A DNA stretch of 64,000 nt from Gossypium raimondii. Taxonomy: Eukaryota; Streptophyta; Magnoliopsida; Malvales; Malvaceae. This document shows, piece after piece, positions 36,701 through 48,890 of the stretch (the first letter of the stretch is position 1; every line of letters begins with the position of its first letter). The position numbers and the translations under genes are program-made. The notes below the pieces were generated by a model. That model did no database searches and was not told the origin of the DNA. It saw nothing but the letters and a program-made list of their open reading frames with translations. The stretch spans positions 5,518,001 to 5,582,000 of the forward strand of contig NC_068570.1 in the NCBI RefSeq assembly GCF_025698545.1. The letters run 5' to 3'.

Positions 36701-39700
36701 CCAGTTATGGTGCCACCTCCTTTTCCAGGGAGACTCGCGAACGATAAGAAAGAAAATGAGGAAAAAGTAATCTACGAAACGTTCAGGAAGGTAGAGGTAA
36801 ATATCCCTTTGCTCGACGCTATCAAACAAATCCCTCACTATGCAAAATTTCTCAAAGAATTGTGTACTAGCAAGAGGAGGTTACTAGGTAACGAAAGAGT
36901 AAATGTAGGAGAAAATGTCTCCGCAGTACTGCAAAAGAAAGTTCCGCCCAAATACAAGGATCAATGTATGTTTACTATTTCTTGTGAGATAGGTAATGTA
37001 GGAATTAAGAAAGCCATGTGTGATTTAGGGGCTTCCATTAATGTTATGTCTTATCCTATATATAAGATGATTAACGCGAGTCCTTTGAAAAAGACAGGAG
37101 TAATTATCCAGTTGGCGGACAGGTCAGTCATTTATCCCGAAGGGTTGCTTGAAGACATCCTTGTTAAAGTTAACGAATTAGTTTTCCCTGCAGATTTCTA
37201 CATTATTAATATAGAGGATGATAACACAACTAATTCGTCTGACATCTTACTTGGAAGACCGTTCCTAAGCACCGCAAGTGCAAAAATTGATGTTCAGAGT
37301 GGAACGTTGACAATGGAGTTTGATGGCGACATCGTGAAATTCAATGTCTACGAAGCCATGAGTCATCCTAACTCGTTATCAAATATTTCCAGTATCGATA
37401 GTATAGATTGTTTAACTCAAAATTATTCTGAATATCATGACTTTGATGAATTGGAAACTGTCTTTTACAGAAGCATTGACATAGATGTTTTAAGTCGTCT
37501 CAAGGAGTTAGCAGTTATAGAAGATCCGTTGCGCGAAATTGTCAAACACTTGGAGACGCAACCATCGTTGACAAATCAAGGTAACCAATTTGAACTATTA
37601 CCTTCCTAAACTAAAATGTTGCCTTCGATTTTGCAGCCACTAACCTTGGATCTTAAAGCATTACCGGACCACCACAAGTACGTCTTTTTGGGAGAGAAAG
37701 ACACATTGCCGGTAATAGTGTCAAACAAACTAACCAAAGACGAGGAGGAAAGTCTAGTTCGAGTTCTGAGAGATTATAAAGAGGCTATTGGTTGGACAAT
37801 AGCCGACATAAAAGGGCTAAGTCCATCCACCTGTATGCACAGAATTTCCATCGAAGATAACACGAAACCAAAAAGAGATGCTCAGAGGCGCCTTAATCCA
37901 CCCATGATGGAGGTAGTGAAGAAGGAAATCTAGAAATTGTTGGATGCTGGAATGATATACCTGATCTCCGACAGTGATTGGGTTAGCCCGGTTCATATCG
38001 TGCCCAAGAAAACTGGCGTGACAGTGGTGAAAAATTCGTCTAGAGAGCTAGTTCCTACCCGAGTCCAGAATGGATGGAGGGTTTGCATCGATTACAGAAA
38101 GTTAAATGCAGCTACCCGGAAGGACCATTTTCCACTATCTTTCATCGATCAAATGCTCGAGCGAATAGCTGGTAAGACTCATTATTGTTGTCTCGATGGA
38201 TATTCAGGATTTTTCCAAATTCCGGTGGCCCCAGAGGATCAAGATAAAACAACTTTCACGTGCCCCTTTGGAACGTTTGCATATAGACGAATGCCATTTG
38301 GACTCTGTAATGCTCCGGCCACTTTTCAGAGATGTATGGTGAGCATATTCTTCGATTATGTCGAGAAAATCATTGAAGTCTTCATGGATGATTTCACGGT
38401 GTACGGTAACTATTTTAACGAATGTCTCGATAACCTTGCTAAGATATTACAAAGATGCCTAGAATTTAATCTTGTTTTAAATTATGAAAAATGCCACTTC
38501 ATGGTTGACAAAGTGTTAATTTTGGGTCATATAGTTTCCTCAGAAGGTATTAAGGTCGATAAAGCAAAAACGGATATTATCAACTCATTACCTTACCCCA
38601 CATCTGTGAAGGAAATTCGTTCATTTCTTGGCCATGCAGGATTTTACAGACGATTCATAAAAGACTTCTCGAAGATCGCACAACCGCTTTGCAGTCTGTT
38701 ACAGAAGGATAAAGAATTTAAATTTGACTAGACTTGTAAAGATGCATTTGACGTACTAAACTAGAAATTGGCCTCAGCCCCCATAGTGCAACCACCGAAT
38801 TAGAACTTCCCGTTTGAAATCATGTGTGATACAAGTGATCGAAGTGTGGGAGCTGTTCTTGGGCAAAGAATAGGGAAAGAGCCTCATGTTATCTACTATG
38901 CTTTGAAGACACTAGATGCTGCCCAAAGCAATTACACAACCACTGAGAAAGAATTATTAGTTGTTGTGTTTGCTTTAGATAAACTTAGATCTTACCTGTT
39001 GGGAACTAAAGTGATTATTTTTCTGATCATGCAGCTTTGAAATATTTGATAGGCAAGAAGGAGGCAAAACCTCGACTAATTAGGTGGATTCTACTTCTGC
39101 AAGAATTTGATTTTGAAATCCGGGATAAGAAGGGATACGAAAACTTAGTAGCTGACCATCTGAGTCGATTACCGATTCCAACAGATGACACATCATTGAA
39201 AGACAACTTCTCAGATGAAAACCTATTTTCAGCAAATGCGGTTCATCCTTGGTACGCAGACATAGAAAATTATCTCGTTACAGGTATTATACCTTCAGAA
39301 TTACCAAGGTCCAGAAAAGATAAGATTAAAAAGGATGCTCGATATTACATTTGGGACGATCTTTACCTATGGAAGCATTGCTCCGATCAGGTAATTCGAC
39401 GGTGTGTAGCAGAAACAGAGGTACAGTCTATCTTAACTTTGTCATTCTTATGCATGTGGAGGACACTTTGGACCTAAACGCACCGAACATAAAATTCTTG
39501 AGTATGGACTATTTTGGCCAAGTACATTTCATGACGCCTTCTTATTCTGTAAAACCTGTGAAAAATGCCAAAAAGTCGGTAATCTTGGCCGTCGAAATGA
39601 GATGCCCCTTACTCCCATCCATATTTGTGAAATTTTTGATGTGTGGGGCATCAATTTTATGGGTCCTTTTATTTTTTCTTTCAGAAATTTCTATATACTT

Positions 39701-40537
39701 TTAGCTATTGATTACGTTTCTAAGTGGATAGAGGCAAAGGCTACTCGTAATGATAATGCTAAGACTGTGGTTGACTTTCTTAAAAGTTCTATCTTTTCCA
39801 GGTATGGCACCCCACGAGCATTAATCAGCGACAGAGGAACTCATTTCTGCAATAAGCTCGTAAGTGCACTTATGGAGAAGTATGGAGTAACTCAACGAAT
39901 TTCTACTGCTTACCATCCACAAACAAACGGGCAAGCTGAAGTGTCAAACCGTGAAATCAAGTCCATCTTGGAGAAGACTGTTAAACCTAACTGAAAGGAT
40001 TGGAGCTTGAGATTAAATGACGACTTGTGGGCTTATAGGATGACTTACAAGGGACCAATAGGCATGTCACCTTATCGACTTGTTTTTGGTAAACCGTGCC
40101 ATCTCCCGGTCGAATTAGAGCACAAAGCATTTTGGGCAGTTAAGCAGTGTAATATGGAGATGGAGACCACAAGAAGGGCTCGAAAGTTGGACATCCAGGA
40201 ACTCGAGGAAATTAGAAACGATGCATACGAAAATGCTCGAGTTTATAAAGAAAAGACGAAGGCATTCCACGATAAGATGATCACTAGGAAGCAATTTTTA
40301 ATAGGACAAAAAGTTCTCCTATACGACTCCACCTTAAAAATTTTCGCTGGTAAGCTTCGATCCAAATGGATAGGTCCATTTACTATTACTAATTTATTCT
40401 CGAATGGTGCAGTGAAAATTCAAAGCGAAGAAACCCGGAAGTTCTTTAAGGTGAATGGTCAACGACTGAAACCCTTCTACGAGAATTTCCAAACACAAAC
40501 GGTTGAGGAAATTGTTCTCGAGGAGCCCAGAATTTGA
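36701..40537 (+). pseudogene. Athila pol: protease, reverse transcriptase, RNase H, integrase; several breaks
   Basis: Protease: CDLGASINVM near 37018. Reverse transcriptase: VCIDYRKLN at about 38080, FMDDF near 38381, GHAGFYRRFIKDFSK. RNase H: MCDTSDRSVGAVLG from 38822, YTTTEKELL. Integrase: an HHCC-type zinc region at about 39430-39580, core from about 39602 with DYVSKW, SDRGTHF and NREIKSILE as the D, D, E positions, and a C-terminal tail ending at 40537. The frame is shared with gag. Breaks: stops at 37607, 37931, 38729, 38762, 38801 and 39992, a one-base loss near 39020, and a compensating shift near 39440. The element cannot make its own polyprotein. Confidence 0.92.
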
Positions 40538-41850
40538 ATAACAGGTCGTCGAGCTAACGACGTTAAATAGAGCGCTGTTGGGAGGCAACCCAAACTTTCT
40601 TTTCCTTTATGCAAATAAATTTTTAGTTAAATGGAAAATGAAAATGCATGTCGATGATTAGTTCTGTCTAATGAAAGACTTGGTACTTAAGTATGTCCAT
40701 TGTAACTCACCTCTCTTTCCTGGGAACTTACTTGGTGCATTTTTCACGACTATTTTACTGAATCTCGTAATCTTGATTTTTTTAAAAAATTTATTTCTTG
40801 AGATTATTACTTAGCTATTAAATTTGAAAAAATAAAATTTTTTAATTTTCCTATTATTGTTATTATTTATTTTTACTATTTTATTTTATTTTATTTTATT
40901 TTCATTTTTATTTTTGCAAGAAAACATTCCAAGACAAAATTAAATTCCACATGTCAACCCACAAAATTCTTTTTATTTCAGCCAAGGCCCACTCTACCTA
41001 TGAGATCACCCTCCACGACGTTGAAATACATGGGGAGTTTCTTTTTCTCTCTTTCTCCTACTTATCTTTACTTTTATTCTTTAAATTATATTGGGACAAT
41101 GTAAAATAAGTAGGGGGAGGGAAATATAAATTTGTTCTAATTTGCTTATCTGTTGTCGCTGTTTTTGCATGTTTTCGGTAAAAGGTAAAATTTTTCTTTT
41201 GATGTTACACTTATGGCTTGACCTATTTAGCTATTTAATTCTCTAACACATGAAACTTTTCAATAACCTAGACTTAGTAGGTAAGAAATTTTTGGGAATT
41301 ATGACTTTGCTTGATTGCCTACCTTTTATCATATGTCAAATATTTGAAAAAAAAAAGAGAAAAAAAATGAATAATAATACTCCTCTGATACAAATGTTAA
41401 GAGTGAAAAATTGGGGTTGTACATCGGGCTGAGTAACCGGAACGTAGTGCTTGGGTTGTCATTACATCTCGCGTAAAAAGGTTCGTGTGGCTGCCAAATT
41501 TCTTTGCACTCACTCCGCTAACAAGTTATCATGAGTAGGGCGAAATAACCCGCTTAGAGACGTCCGAATCGAGTAACCAGAACATGGTGCTTGGGTTGTC
41601 ATCATGTCTCGCGTCAAAAAATTCGAAAATGCCCTAAGTACAAAAATAATAAAATGAAAGGTAAGCCTATCAAGCTCTCATAAATTCTGAAATATATTTA
41701 CTTACTTATTAGGCTAGGTTATATGAGATGTTAATGTGCTATGATTAAATTGTTGAATTGTGCAATCTATGAGGGTCAAGTCCTATTTTGGAGGAAATTT
41801 TTCCTTTTGCAGAAACATACAAAATGCTCGAGGACTAGCATAAGCTAAGT
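40538..41850 (+). other. Athila 3' non-coding region, no env
   Basis: About 1.3 kb between the integrase end and the polypurine tract. No ORF above 60 codons resembles the env-like gene of some Athila elements. The region contains an imperfect direct repeat at 41425-41500 and 41565-41635: both have GAGTAACC-GAAC, then TGGTGCTTGGGTTGTCAT-type sequence and TCTCGCGT. Confidence 0.7.
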
Positions 41851-41858
41851 AGGGGAGA
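41851..41858 (+). promoter_or_regulatory. Polypurine tract of the Athila element
   Basis: AGGGGAGA ends two bases before the TG of the 3' LTR at 41861, the position expected for plus-strand priming. Confidence 0.75.
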
Positions 41859-41860
41859 TT

Positions 41861-43315
41861 TGATTAAATGCTAAAGTTACATATTTAATGTAATTAAATT
41901 GGTTAATTTAGGAGAATGCACCACTAATTTTGCCATATTTATTGCATTTTGTGCAAGAATGCAATTTGGGGCTAAATAGAAGAAAAAGGAAACAATTGGA
42001 CCAAATTAAAGAAAGAAGCAAAGAAGGAGGGCCAAAGTAGAATTTTTCCAATATTAATTAGCTGAAAATTTTGTTGACTTAGTGGGGGAGATTATTTTGG
42101 GATATTTTTTGTCATGGAATATTTTTTTTCCTTAATTTTCTATGACTAGTTGGCTCCTAATTTAGTAAATCATCTAGTATAAATAGAGCATGTATTGTTC
42201 ATTTATTAATCAATCAAAAATATTAAGTTCTTGTCTTTCAATACATTCTCTCTTTTCTCACGTAGCATTGTTGTTTCTTTAGTTTCCTTTCCTTCAATTT
42301 TTTATTTCTAGTAGCTAATCACCAAATCAAGCCATTTGCAATTCTTTTTTCAATTTTTTTCCAAATAGTCAACCACCCCACTTTAATATATTCCAACCCC
42401 CATACTCAATCACATCACCCACCTTTTCACCCATTTACCTAAATTAATTTATCAAATACCAACATGTCCCAAATTTTAGCCAACTAAACCTATTTTCAGC
42501 TTTAGGCCGAAATTAGCCTTGTCAAAACCCGTGAGTTACGAACCCGAGCCATTTAACTCCTAAAATTTCAGTACTTATTACTTCTCCGGATTAAGAGTAC
42601 GAATTTGTCAGCTCATAAAGTCAGATCAACACTAAGTCAAAAAAGACGTCGTTTGATTTAGTGTGATTAGACGTACAGTTGGAATTCCGAAAGGAACGTT
42701 TCTAATCGGTTTTCTGTGAACACATTGGCGTGCCAAGTGGAGATTGTTGTTTGGTTCTATCAAGGGAAGGAGTAACCAGATTTAAATGTCCCAGGCGGTT
42801 GAGGGCATTGGTTCGAGCTAGGCTCTTCTAGAACGCAAAGCTGCTGGAGTTCTAAATCACGAACGTTTCGTGGTTGTTCGATCGGTAAGAGTTAGTTATT
42901 GGACGTTCCATAACTAATTTACACAAGGAAGAGTTGGCGTCCGAGGCGTCCTTGGTAGCTATAACTAGCTTATTGGAAAAGAAGAGTTCATCCAATTTCG
43001 AGGATCGGTTCAAAGACGAGGAAAATTCGCGCCTAAAGCTGAGCTCATTCTAATTAATTTTTCTTAATATTTATTTCACGGTTTTTATTATTCTGTTTTC
43101 AACTTTTACTTTTGACGTTATTTTTCTGTTAATTTCAGGTTCTTAAATTTTTATTCCCCCCGAACATCTTGGGCACGACAGCTGCCCCGACATAAATCTG
43201 GTCAAGCGAGTAACAATTTACAATAAACCAGTCTCTGAGGGATCGACCCTACTCCCTATACTGCATAATTTGCAAACTAAGGCGTAGGTTTATATTGGTG
43301 GATTCGACCCCATCA
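41861..43315 (+). repeat. 3' LTR of the Athila element
   Basis: 1455 bp, TG...CA, co-linear with the 5' LTR. It is followed by ATGAT, the right half of the target duplication, and then by LINE sequence. Confidence 0.94.
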
Positions 43316-45085
43316 ATGATTAGAACTGTACGTGTTTTGAAAATGTCTTCTTAAAAAAGAAGAAACTTTTAGCCTGATTCAATAAAATTGAGAAAGCTTT
43401 TAAACTTGACCCTCATGATTTTCTAGTTAATCTTCAAGGACAACATATGTCCGAATATCAAGATGTGCTTAAACGGGAGGAAGATCTTTGAGTAATGAAT
43501 TCTAAGGTTAACTACCACTCTTACGCTTAGAAGTTTTAATAGAATTGAGGGCATCAACTATGCTAAGGGGGAGTGGGTGACGGAGGGAATGAAAATTTGT
43601 AACATTATTATCTTTCTTTTAAAATCTTTATAAGACCAATAAAATGCAAATCTCATCCTTGTTTGAGTCTACGACTTTTGGTTGGGTCTTGTTATCGGGG
43701 GTGGATAGAAGAACTTCGAATGAACCTATTAGAGAGGAAGAGATTAATAGAGTAGTTTTCTCCTCTAACCCTTATAAAGCCTCGGGACTGGATGGACTTC
43801 ATCCCTTCTTTTTCCAAAAATGTTGGGAAACGGTGAAGGAAAAAGTGTGTGATATGGTTATTGATGTGATCAAAACCTGTAAGATTCTTGATGGCATTAA
43901 TGATACTCTCATCACATTTATCCCTAAAATCACTAACCTTATGATTGTGTCCCAATTTCGTCCTATAAGCCTTTACAATACTTTGCACAAGATCATCACC
44001 AAAATGGGGATATCTCAGTAAGTAGTGCTTGCCACCAAATTGTTGGGACTCTTAGATACACTGCCGGTTCGGCTGACATGAATTGGAACTGGCTATGGAA
44101 AGCAAATTTGCCTCCTAAACTGAAGTTTTTTATATGGGAATGTGTCCACGAAGTGATTCCAACCTCAGTTTTCCTTAGGAAAAGAGGAATGGAGGTAGCG
44201 GATAACTGCCCTCTTTGCTCGATTTACCCTGAAACTATCCACCATTTATTAAGGCACTATCATGAAACCCATGACTGCCTGAATGATGGATGCTACTGGT
44301 GCTCCCCCGTCTCAATCTGTTGAAGCTCTTAGTTGGGCGGAATGGCCTAAACATAATGTGGTTACTCGAGCCTTCCACATAAAACATAGGATACCCATGA
44401 ATGTGTCTTTTTCTAATGTTTTTTAAACCGGATCAGTGATTGAACCGATCAGGTCACTGGTTTGTCGGTTCGACCAATCCAATTAAAAATTATAAAAAAA
44501 ATAAAAAAATTGGTTCAACCGGTGCCTGGTCTAACCAATTCAAAGTCACTCTCCGGACCGGTGCCCCAATCGGTTCCCGGTCCAACCAGCTGGTTCAAAC
44601 AACACTGGTTTTTTTCTTTTCTTTTGTGGGAAATATGGCTGCACAGGAATGTAAAAATCTCTAGGAACACTTCCAGAATTGAGGAATCCCCAAGAGAGCT
44701 ATCTGCAAAGCGGGAGAGTACTTTGCGCTTGCCGGAAAAAAAAAAAAAAAAGCCTTATCCTCGCTTTATACCAGTCAAGTGGCAGCCACCATTAGCGGGT
44801 TATGCTAAATTAAATACTGATGGGTCTTCCATTGAGAACCCTGGGAAAGGAGGGGCTGATACAATCCTAAGAGACGAGAACAGGAAATGGATTATAGGAT
44901 CGCACATACACATCCCCTCTTGTAGGAGTGTCGAAGTTGAGCTTTGAGCACTCAAAGATGGTCTTATTCTTGCTCATCAACTCATCCTACCTAGATTGAA
45001 AATTGAAGTTGATGCTGAAATTGTTGTTAAAATTATTAACGATACTGATTATAGTCATGTGTTTTTTACTCCTAGTACCTAGTCT
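43316..45085 (+). mobile_element. L1-like LINE, 3' part (reverse transcriptase fragment, zf-RVT, RNase H)
   Basis: Continuing the LINE broken at 33692: LDPHDFLVNLQGQHMSEYQD-like linker, RRSFNRIEGINYAKGEWVTE-like sequence, then the start of the reverse transcriptase (NPYKASGLDGLHPFFFQKCW and FRPISLYNTLHKIITK, 43644-44010). Almost all of the catalytic palm is missing: the next sequence is DISVSSACHQIVGTL and the zf-RVT (LPPKLKFFIWECVHEVIPTS, NCPLC). After an insert, an RNase H segment follows (LNTDGSSIENPGKGGA, about 44810). The reading ends near 45085. A large internal deletion of several hundred codons is inferred. Confidence 0.82.
44420..44605. mobile_element. MITE-like insert rich in AACCGG / CCGGTT
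   Basis: A 185-bp stretch with AACCGGATCAGTGATTGAAC at one end and TCCAACCAGCTGGTTCAAAC at the other separates the zf-RVT and RNase H parts of the LINE. Its GGTTCRACCGGT words are unlike the LINE and recur in small dispersed plant repeats. Exact ends are uncertain. Confidence 0.45.
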
Positions 45086-45396
45086 GATAAGCAGGTCCAG
45101 AAATAAACCTCCAAAAATATGAAAAATTAAAAAATTCTAACCATACCCCCGTGACTCTTATATACCCATATTTGACGCCCTAAATAACATAGGATTCAAT
45201 AAACAGAAACGCAAGGCATGTCGAAAACTGCCATGATCAATCAAGCAAATTAGCTTCACTAGTGAGTTTTGAGAACCCACCCGGAAAATGTAAATACAGT
45301 CTTGAACAAAGTTACATAGAACGAACAAAGAGGCGGGACAGGTCAAAAACTAAGCAACATTACAAACCAAATAGCCACCACAACTTACAAGCAAAA
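45086..45396. other. 3' flank of the LYM gene
   Basis: Probable 3' UTR of the minus-strand LYM gene plus spacer. No separate feature seen. Confidence 0.45.
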
Positions 45397-47408
45397 TTAC
45401 AATGACAAGGGTGAGATTAATTTGGCAAGCAAGTACATCATAAGTGCAGCAGGAAGGGCGGCAGCTGAATTCATCAATGTCGAAGCATTAGATAAGCTTC
45501 CGAAAGGGGCACCTGCTGGGGGAAATCCAGGAAGAGACCCAGTAGATGGCACTGTAGAAGTCTTGGGCACTGTTGCGGTGGTGGCACCATCTGACTGGGG
45601 TGCAGGTGCTGGGGCAAAAACTGAATCCCGCGTTACGTATGTAGGTGGGGCTACAAGGGGAGGAAATTGCTGTGGTCCTGCATTATTTTGCGAAATGCAG
45701 TTCAAAATTTAGATCGGTCAAGAAGCTTTCTATGACTATATAGAAATATTTGTAAATTCTAAAAAGTATCACAAGTCTTGTCCCTGTAGCGGAAACTTTT
45801 ATTTGTTTGAAAGAAGCAGCACCGGAAGTCAACAATATGCACCGGTGAAGGTAACAAATGGATTCATATCTATTGTATTCAATTAGGGAAGTCCCCAATC
45901 CCCTAAAGTAAAACAATTTCTAGTATTTATGTGTTTTGGAATCATAACCTATAAGAACAGTGATTGTATAAACTTCTTACCTGGACATCGAGGTTGGAGA
46001 GATGATGACAACCTGCAGAACAAGGACAAGTTGATAGGTTCATTTATTGGAGAAAACTCAAACATATGAACCACTTTTCGCATAACCGTCAACAAAAGTG
46101 GCTAAAAGTTGTAGCTTACGAAGTGATAATGGTGCCGTTTGCATAACCACTATAAGCACAAGAAGTGACATTGCATCCAGCACTACTTTGCTGCACTGTA
46201 ACGTTCCCTAGCATGAGATTGCTGCTTTTACATTGCATGCTTGAACAAGAAACAGCCAAAGAAGCAGGCATGCAGTACAAACTGTACGAAACAATCGATA
46301 AAGGTAATATTTACGGGAATGAATCTCAAGCAGTAAAGACAACTATAATCGAAAACTAATAAACAAAAATGAAACAGCCCAATTACTTGCGACTCCCCGG
46401 TCCACAGCTGCACTGAACACAATGGCTAGCAGTAATAGCATAGCTCCCGTTTGGCACAATCAATCCATGATCCGAGGCATATTTAGGAAAATTCGAAGCA
46501 CAAGCTGCAAGTACCAAAAGAAAACAACACTAAACCTCCACTGCTCATGAAACAGACATAAACAAAGTAGATACATAAAAACACAACTCAATTCCCCAAA
46601 GCTAAATATAGAAACACACAACCACTGCCTTAGCTTGAACTAACAATGCTAAATCGCTGAAAATCTTAAAGCAAAGGACTTTGTAGTAGTAATATAAAGC
46701 CTAATCCTACCACAAAAGCAAGACAAACACTCAACTACCTGACAAAGGAACAGCTAAAATGTCGCCAGGCGTAATAGAAGTACCCCCCATAGCATTAACA
46801 TTCATCAAATCTGTTATGGTAGTGGAGTAACTCGCTGCAATTCCAGCTAAAGTATCCACTGGCTTCACCACATATGAAAGGTAAATAGCAGGGAGTCCAT
46901 TATCAGTCCCATTAAAACAAGTACACGGCAAAGGAACAACAAGGTTTTGCCCAACATCGAGAACCGAAGGATCATCAATCGAGTTAGCCTCCCTAATCTG
47001 GTCAGCTGACACCAAACCAGCGTAAATAGAATCCGCAATCGACGAAAGCGTGTCTTGGGGTCGGGTCTTGTAGTGAGTGGAAACCGATTTCCGAATCCCA
47101 TCAACACAAGAACATAGAATGGGGATCTTGACGAAGAGTTGGGAAGGAAGGATGTGGTTTTCGACATCCGGGTAAGAGATATCGATGGCATTGGCCGTGA
47201 GGACCGAAATGGGGTCAACCTGGAAGAGGGAAGCAACCTCGGCGACTTTCAGGTCGGTGTAGAGAGTGTACCCCAACAAAGCATTGCATGAATCAGAGTT
47301 GGAACAAGGCTCGATTGTTGATTTTGAAGCTACCAAAGCTACATCGGTGAGAAGCAGGAAGCAAAGGAGTTTGTAAAAGGAAAGGAAATTGGGTTTTGGG
47401 TTTGGCAT
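45397..47408 (-). CDS. LYM1: LysM-domain GPI-anchored protein (LYM1/LYM3 type)
   Basis: LYM1/LYM3 proteins bind peptidoglycan at the outer face of the plasma membrane and act with the LysM kinase CERK1 in immunity. Five exons, read downward: 47408-46739, 46504-46387, 46281-46120, 46012-45981 (only 32 nt) and 45677-45397; sum 1263 nt, 420 aa. Residues 1-28 form a signal peptide (FYKLLCFLLLTDVALVAS). A degenerate first LysM follows, then CSC, a second LysM (RPQDTLSSIADSIYAG, IREANSID, LDVGQNLVVPLP), CTC, and a third (KPVDTLAGIAASYS, LMNVNAM, ITPGDILAVPLS). Cys-rich CVQCSCG and NLYCMPASLAVSCSSMQC match LYM1/3. The C-terminus has a Pro/Ala/Ser linker, small residues, then a hydrophobic tail suited to GPI attachment. 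LYM1 and LYM3 cannot be told apart here. Confidence 0.93.
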
Positions 47409-48772
47409 TGTTAGGTTCAGGGGCTTGAGGAATATGGGATTATTTTTTGCTTGTTTCGCTTCAGTTAAAGGCAGGGAAAAACAAAAAAAAAATGTGGGGG
47501 GGGGGGGAAGAATATGACAAAAAGAGCTTTGGGTTCTTTGCTTTAGTAAGGGTTTTGGGTGTTAGAGAGAATGGACTAAAAAAAAAGAGTCAAGATTAAA
47601 CAAACAAACAAAAAAAAAAAAGAACCCTTTTCTTCTTTGCTTATTATGGTTCAAACTAATGGACAAATGTAGCGGCCATTGAAGGTTTCTAAGGTTTATC
47701 AGCTGGCTTTGCTCCTTCACTTTCACTATAATGTTGAAACTTCAACAGCATAAATATGGCTGCTCTCAAGCTGGGAAATGTTCAGTGTTTAGGGTTTGGG
47801 CTTATTGTTTTCTTCTCTTTTATTTTTTTCAGAAAAAAATGGACTAAAGCAGCAAAGAAGAAGAAAGAACAGAGGATGGGGGAGGTGAGGAAGGGAAAGC
47901 AATGTGTTTTTTCTTGCATAAAGTGAAGAGACACGTCAGATTCTCGATATTAGTGTCTTCAAAGCATTATTACATTTTTTGTGTCAAGACTAATCTGCCC
48001 TTGTTCTTTTTTGTATGTTTCCCCCTGTTTAGAACATGCCCAAGCTTGAATTGTAAACCTTACATTGTTATCACAGAGCTTCAATTATTTGTTGTTTTGT
48101 ACTCTTTTAATAATTTAGCAATAAAAAAATGTTTTGATAATTTCATAATAATACAATTTAATTAAAATTATCATTTCTAACTCAAGAGTGGGTGGTATTA
48201 GGCTTTGAGATTAGGGTGTATTTGGGAAATTCAGTTATGTGGCTTTTGAGATTTTGGAGCGCATAAATCTGCCTGCCCGGGCTGCCCTACAAGACAACAC
48301 TACCCGGGGGTAGCCTTTCCAGGGGCGTGGGTGGACCAAAGGCAAAGAATTTCTGCTTCTGGTTTTCCCTTTTTCCTTTTTCCTTCAATGTTGCGGTTTC
48401 AGACATTACATACCACTATACCACCATCGCTCCCTCTCCCACGCTTCAAGTCGGCGCGTCTCCCGCATTTCGTAATATGAATACTAATAATGAAATATGT
48501 AAAACACCAACAATGTCTTTGGTTTACTGGAACCCAATAGGCTGTAATGTAATAACTTGCAATGGAATAGTTCTAACAATAGTTTGAATAGATGGAATAT
48601 TATTGTAATAATATTCTTTGATTTGATTACGATGAATACATATTATAATAATTAACATACTTTTAATTTATAATTTATAATTTATTACTATTAACTTTTA
48701 AAAGTTTAAAATTTAAAAAAATTTAAATAATTTTATTATGAATTCTGATGCTTTCTTTTTATTTTTTTATAG
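47409..48772. other. Upstream region of the LYM gene and spacer
   Basis: Probable 5' UTR and promoter on the minus strand. It includes a 12-base G run (47496-47507) and A-rich tracts near 47480 and 47610. At 48260-48330 there is a GC-rich patch with GCCCGGGC. Around 48490-48620 a TGCAATGGAATAG / GGAATATTATTG pattern hints at a small MITE; ends could not be set. Confidence 0.4.
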
Positions 48773-48890
48773 ACAATACTTAAAACTATCCAAAGCACTT
48801 CCCATCCTATAACTAAGAGGATAATGTACAGCACACTCGAACCCACGTTCTCTTGCATTAACATCAATGCTCATACCAAACTATAAAACC
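48773..48890 (-). mobile_element. SINE of the same family as 10661-10965
   Basis: On the minus strand: GGTATGAGCATTGATG, then GTGGGTTCGAGTGTGCTG (box B), then ATTATCCTCTTAGTTATAGG and GGGAAGTGCTTTGGATAGTT. The word order equals that of the SINE at 10.7 kb without its insert. Confidence 0.68.

Larger units (their letters stand above)
33693..43315 (+). mobile_element. Athila-type Ty3/gypsy LTR retrotransposon, 9.6 kb
   Basis: Two direct LTRs (33693-35141 and 41861-43315) begin TGATTAAATG and end CCCATCA. Flanks ATTAT and ATGAT are a 5-bp duplication with one mismatch. A tRNA-Asp-type primer site follows the 5' LTR and a polypurine tract precedes the 3' LTR. Gag, protease, reverse transcriptase, RNase H and integrase are all present in order in one frame, broken by stops and shifts. 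The CDLGASINVM protease motif and the integrase tail (RLKPFYE) point to the Athila branch. No env-like ORF lies between integrase and the 3' LTR. Confidence 0.95.

Noticed and set aside
40538..41850. env-like gene in the Athila element
   Set aside because: The longest frame is about 60 codons, without signal peptide, membrane segment or similarity.
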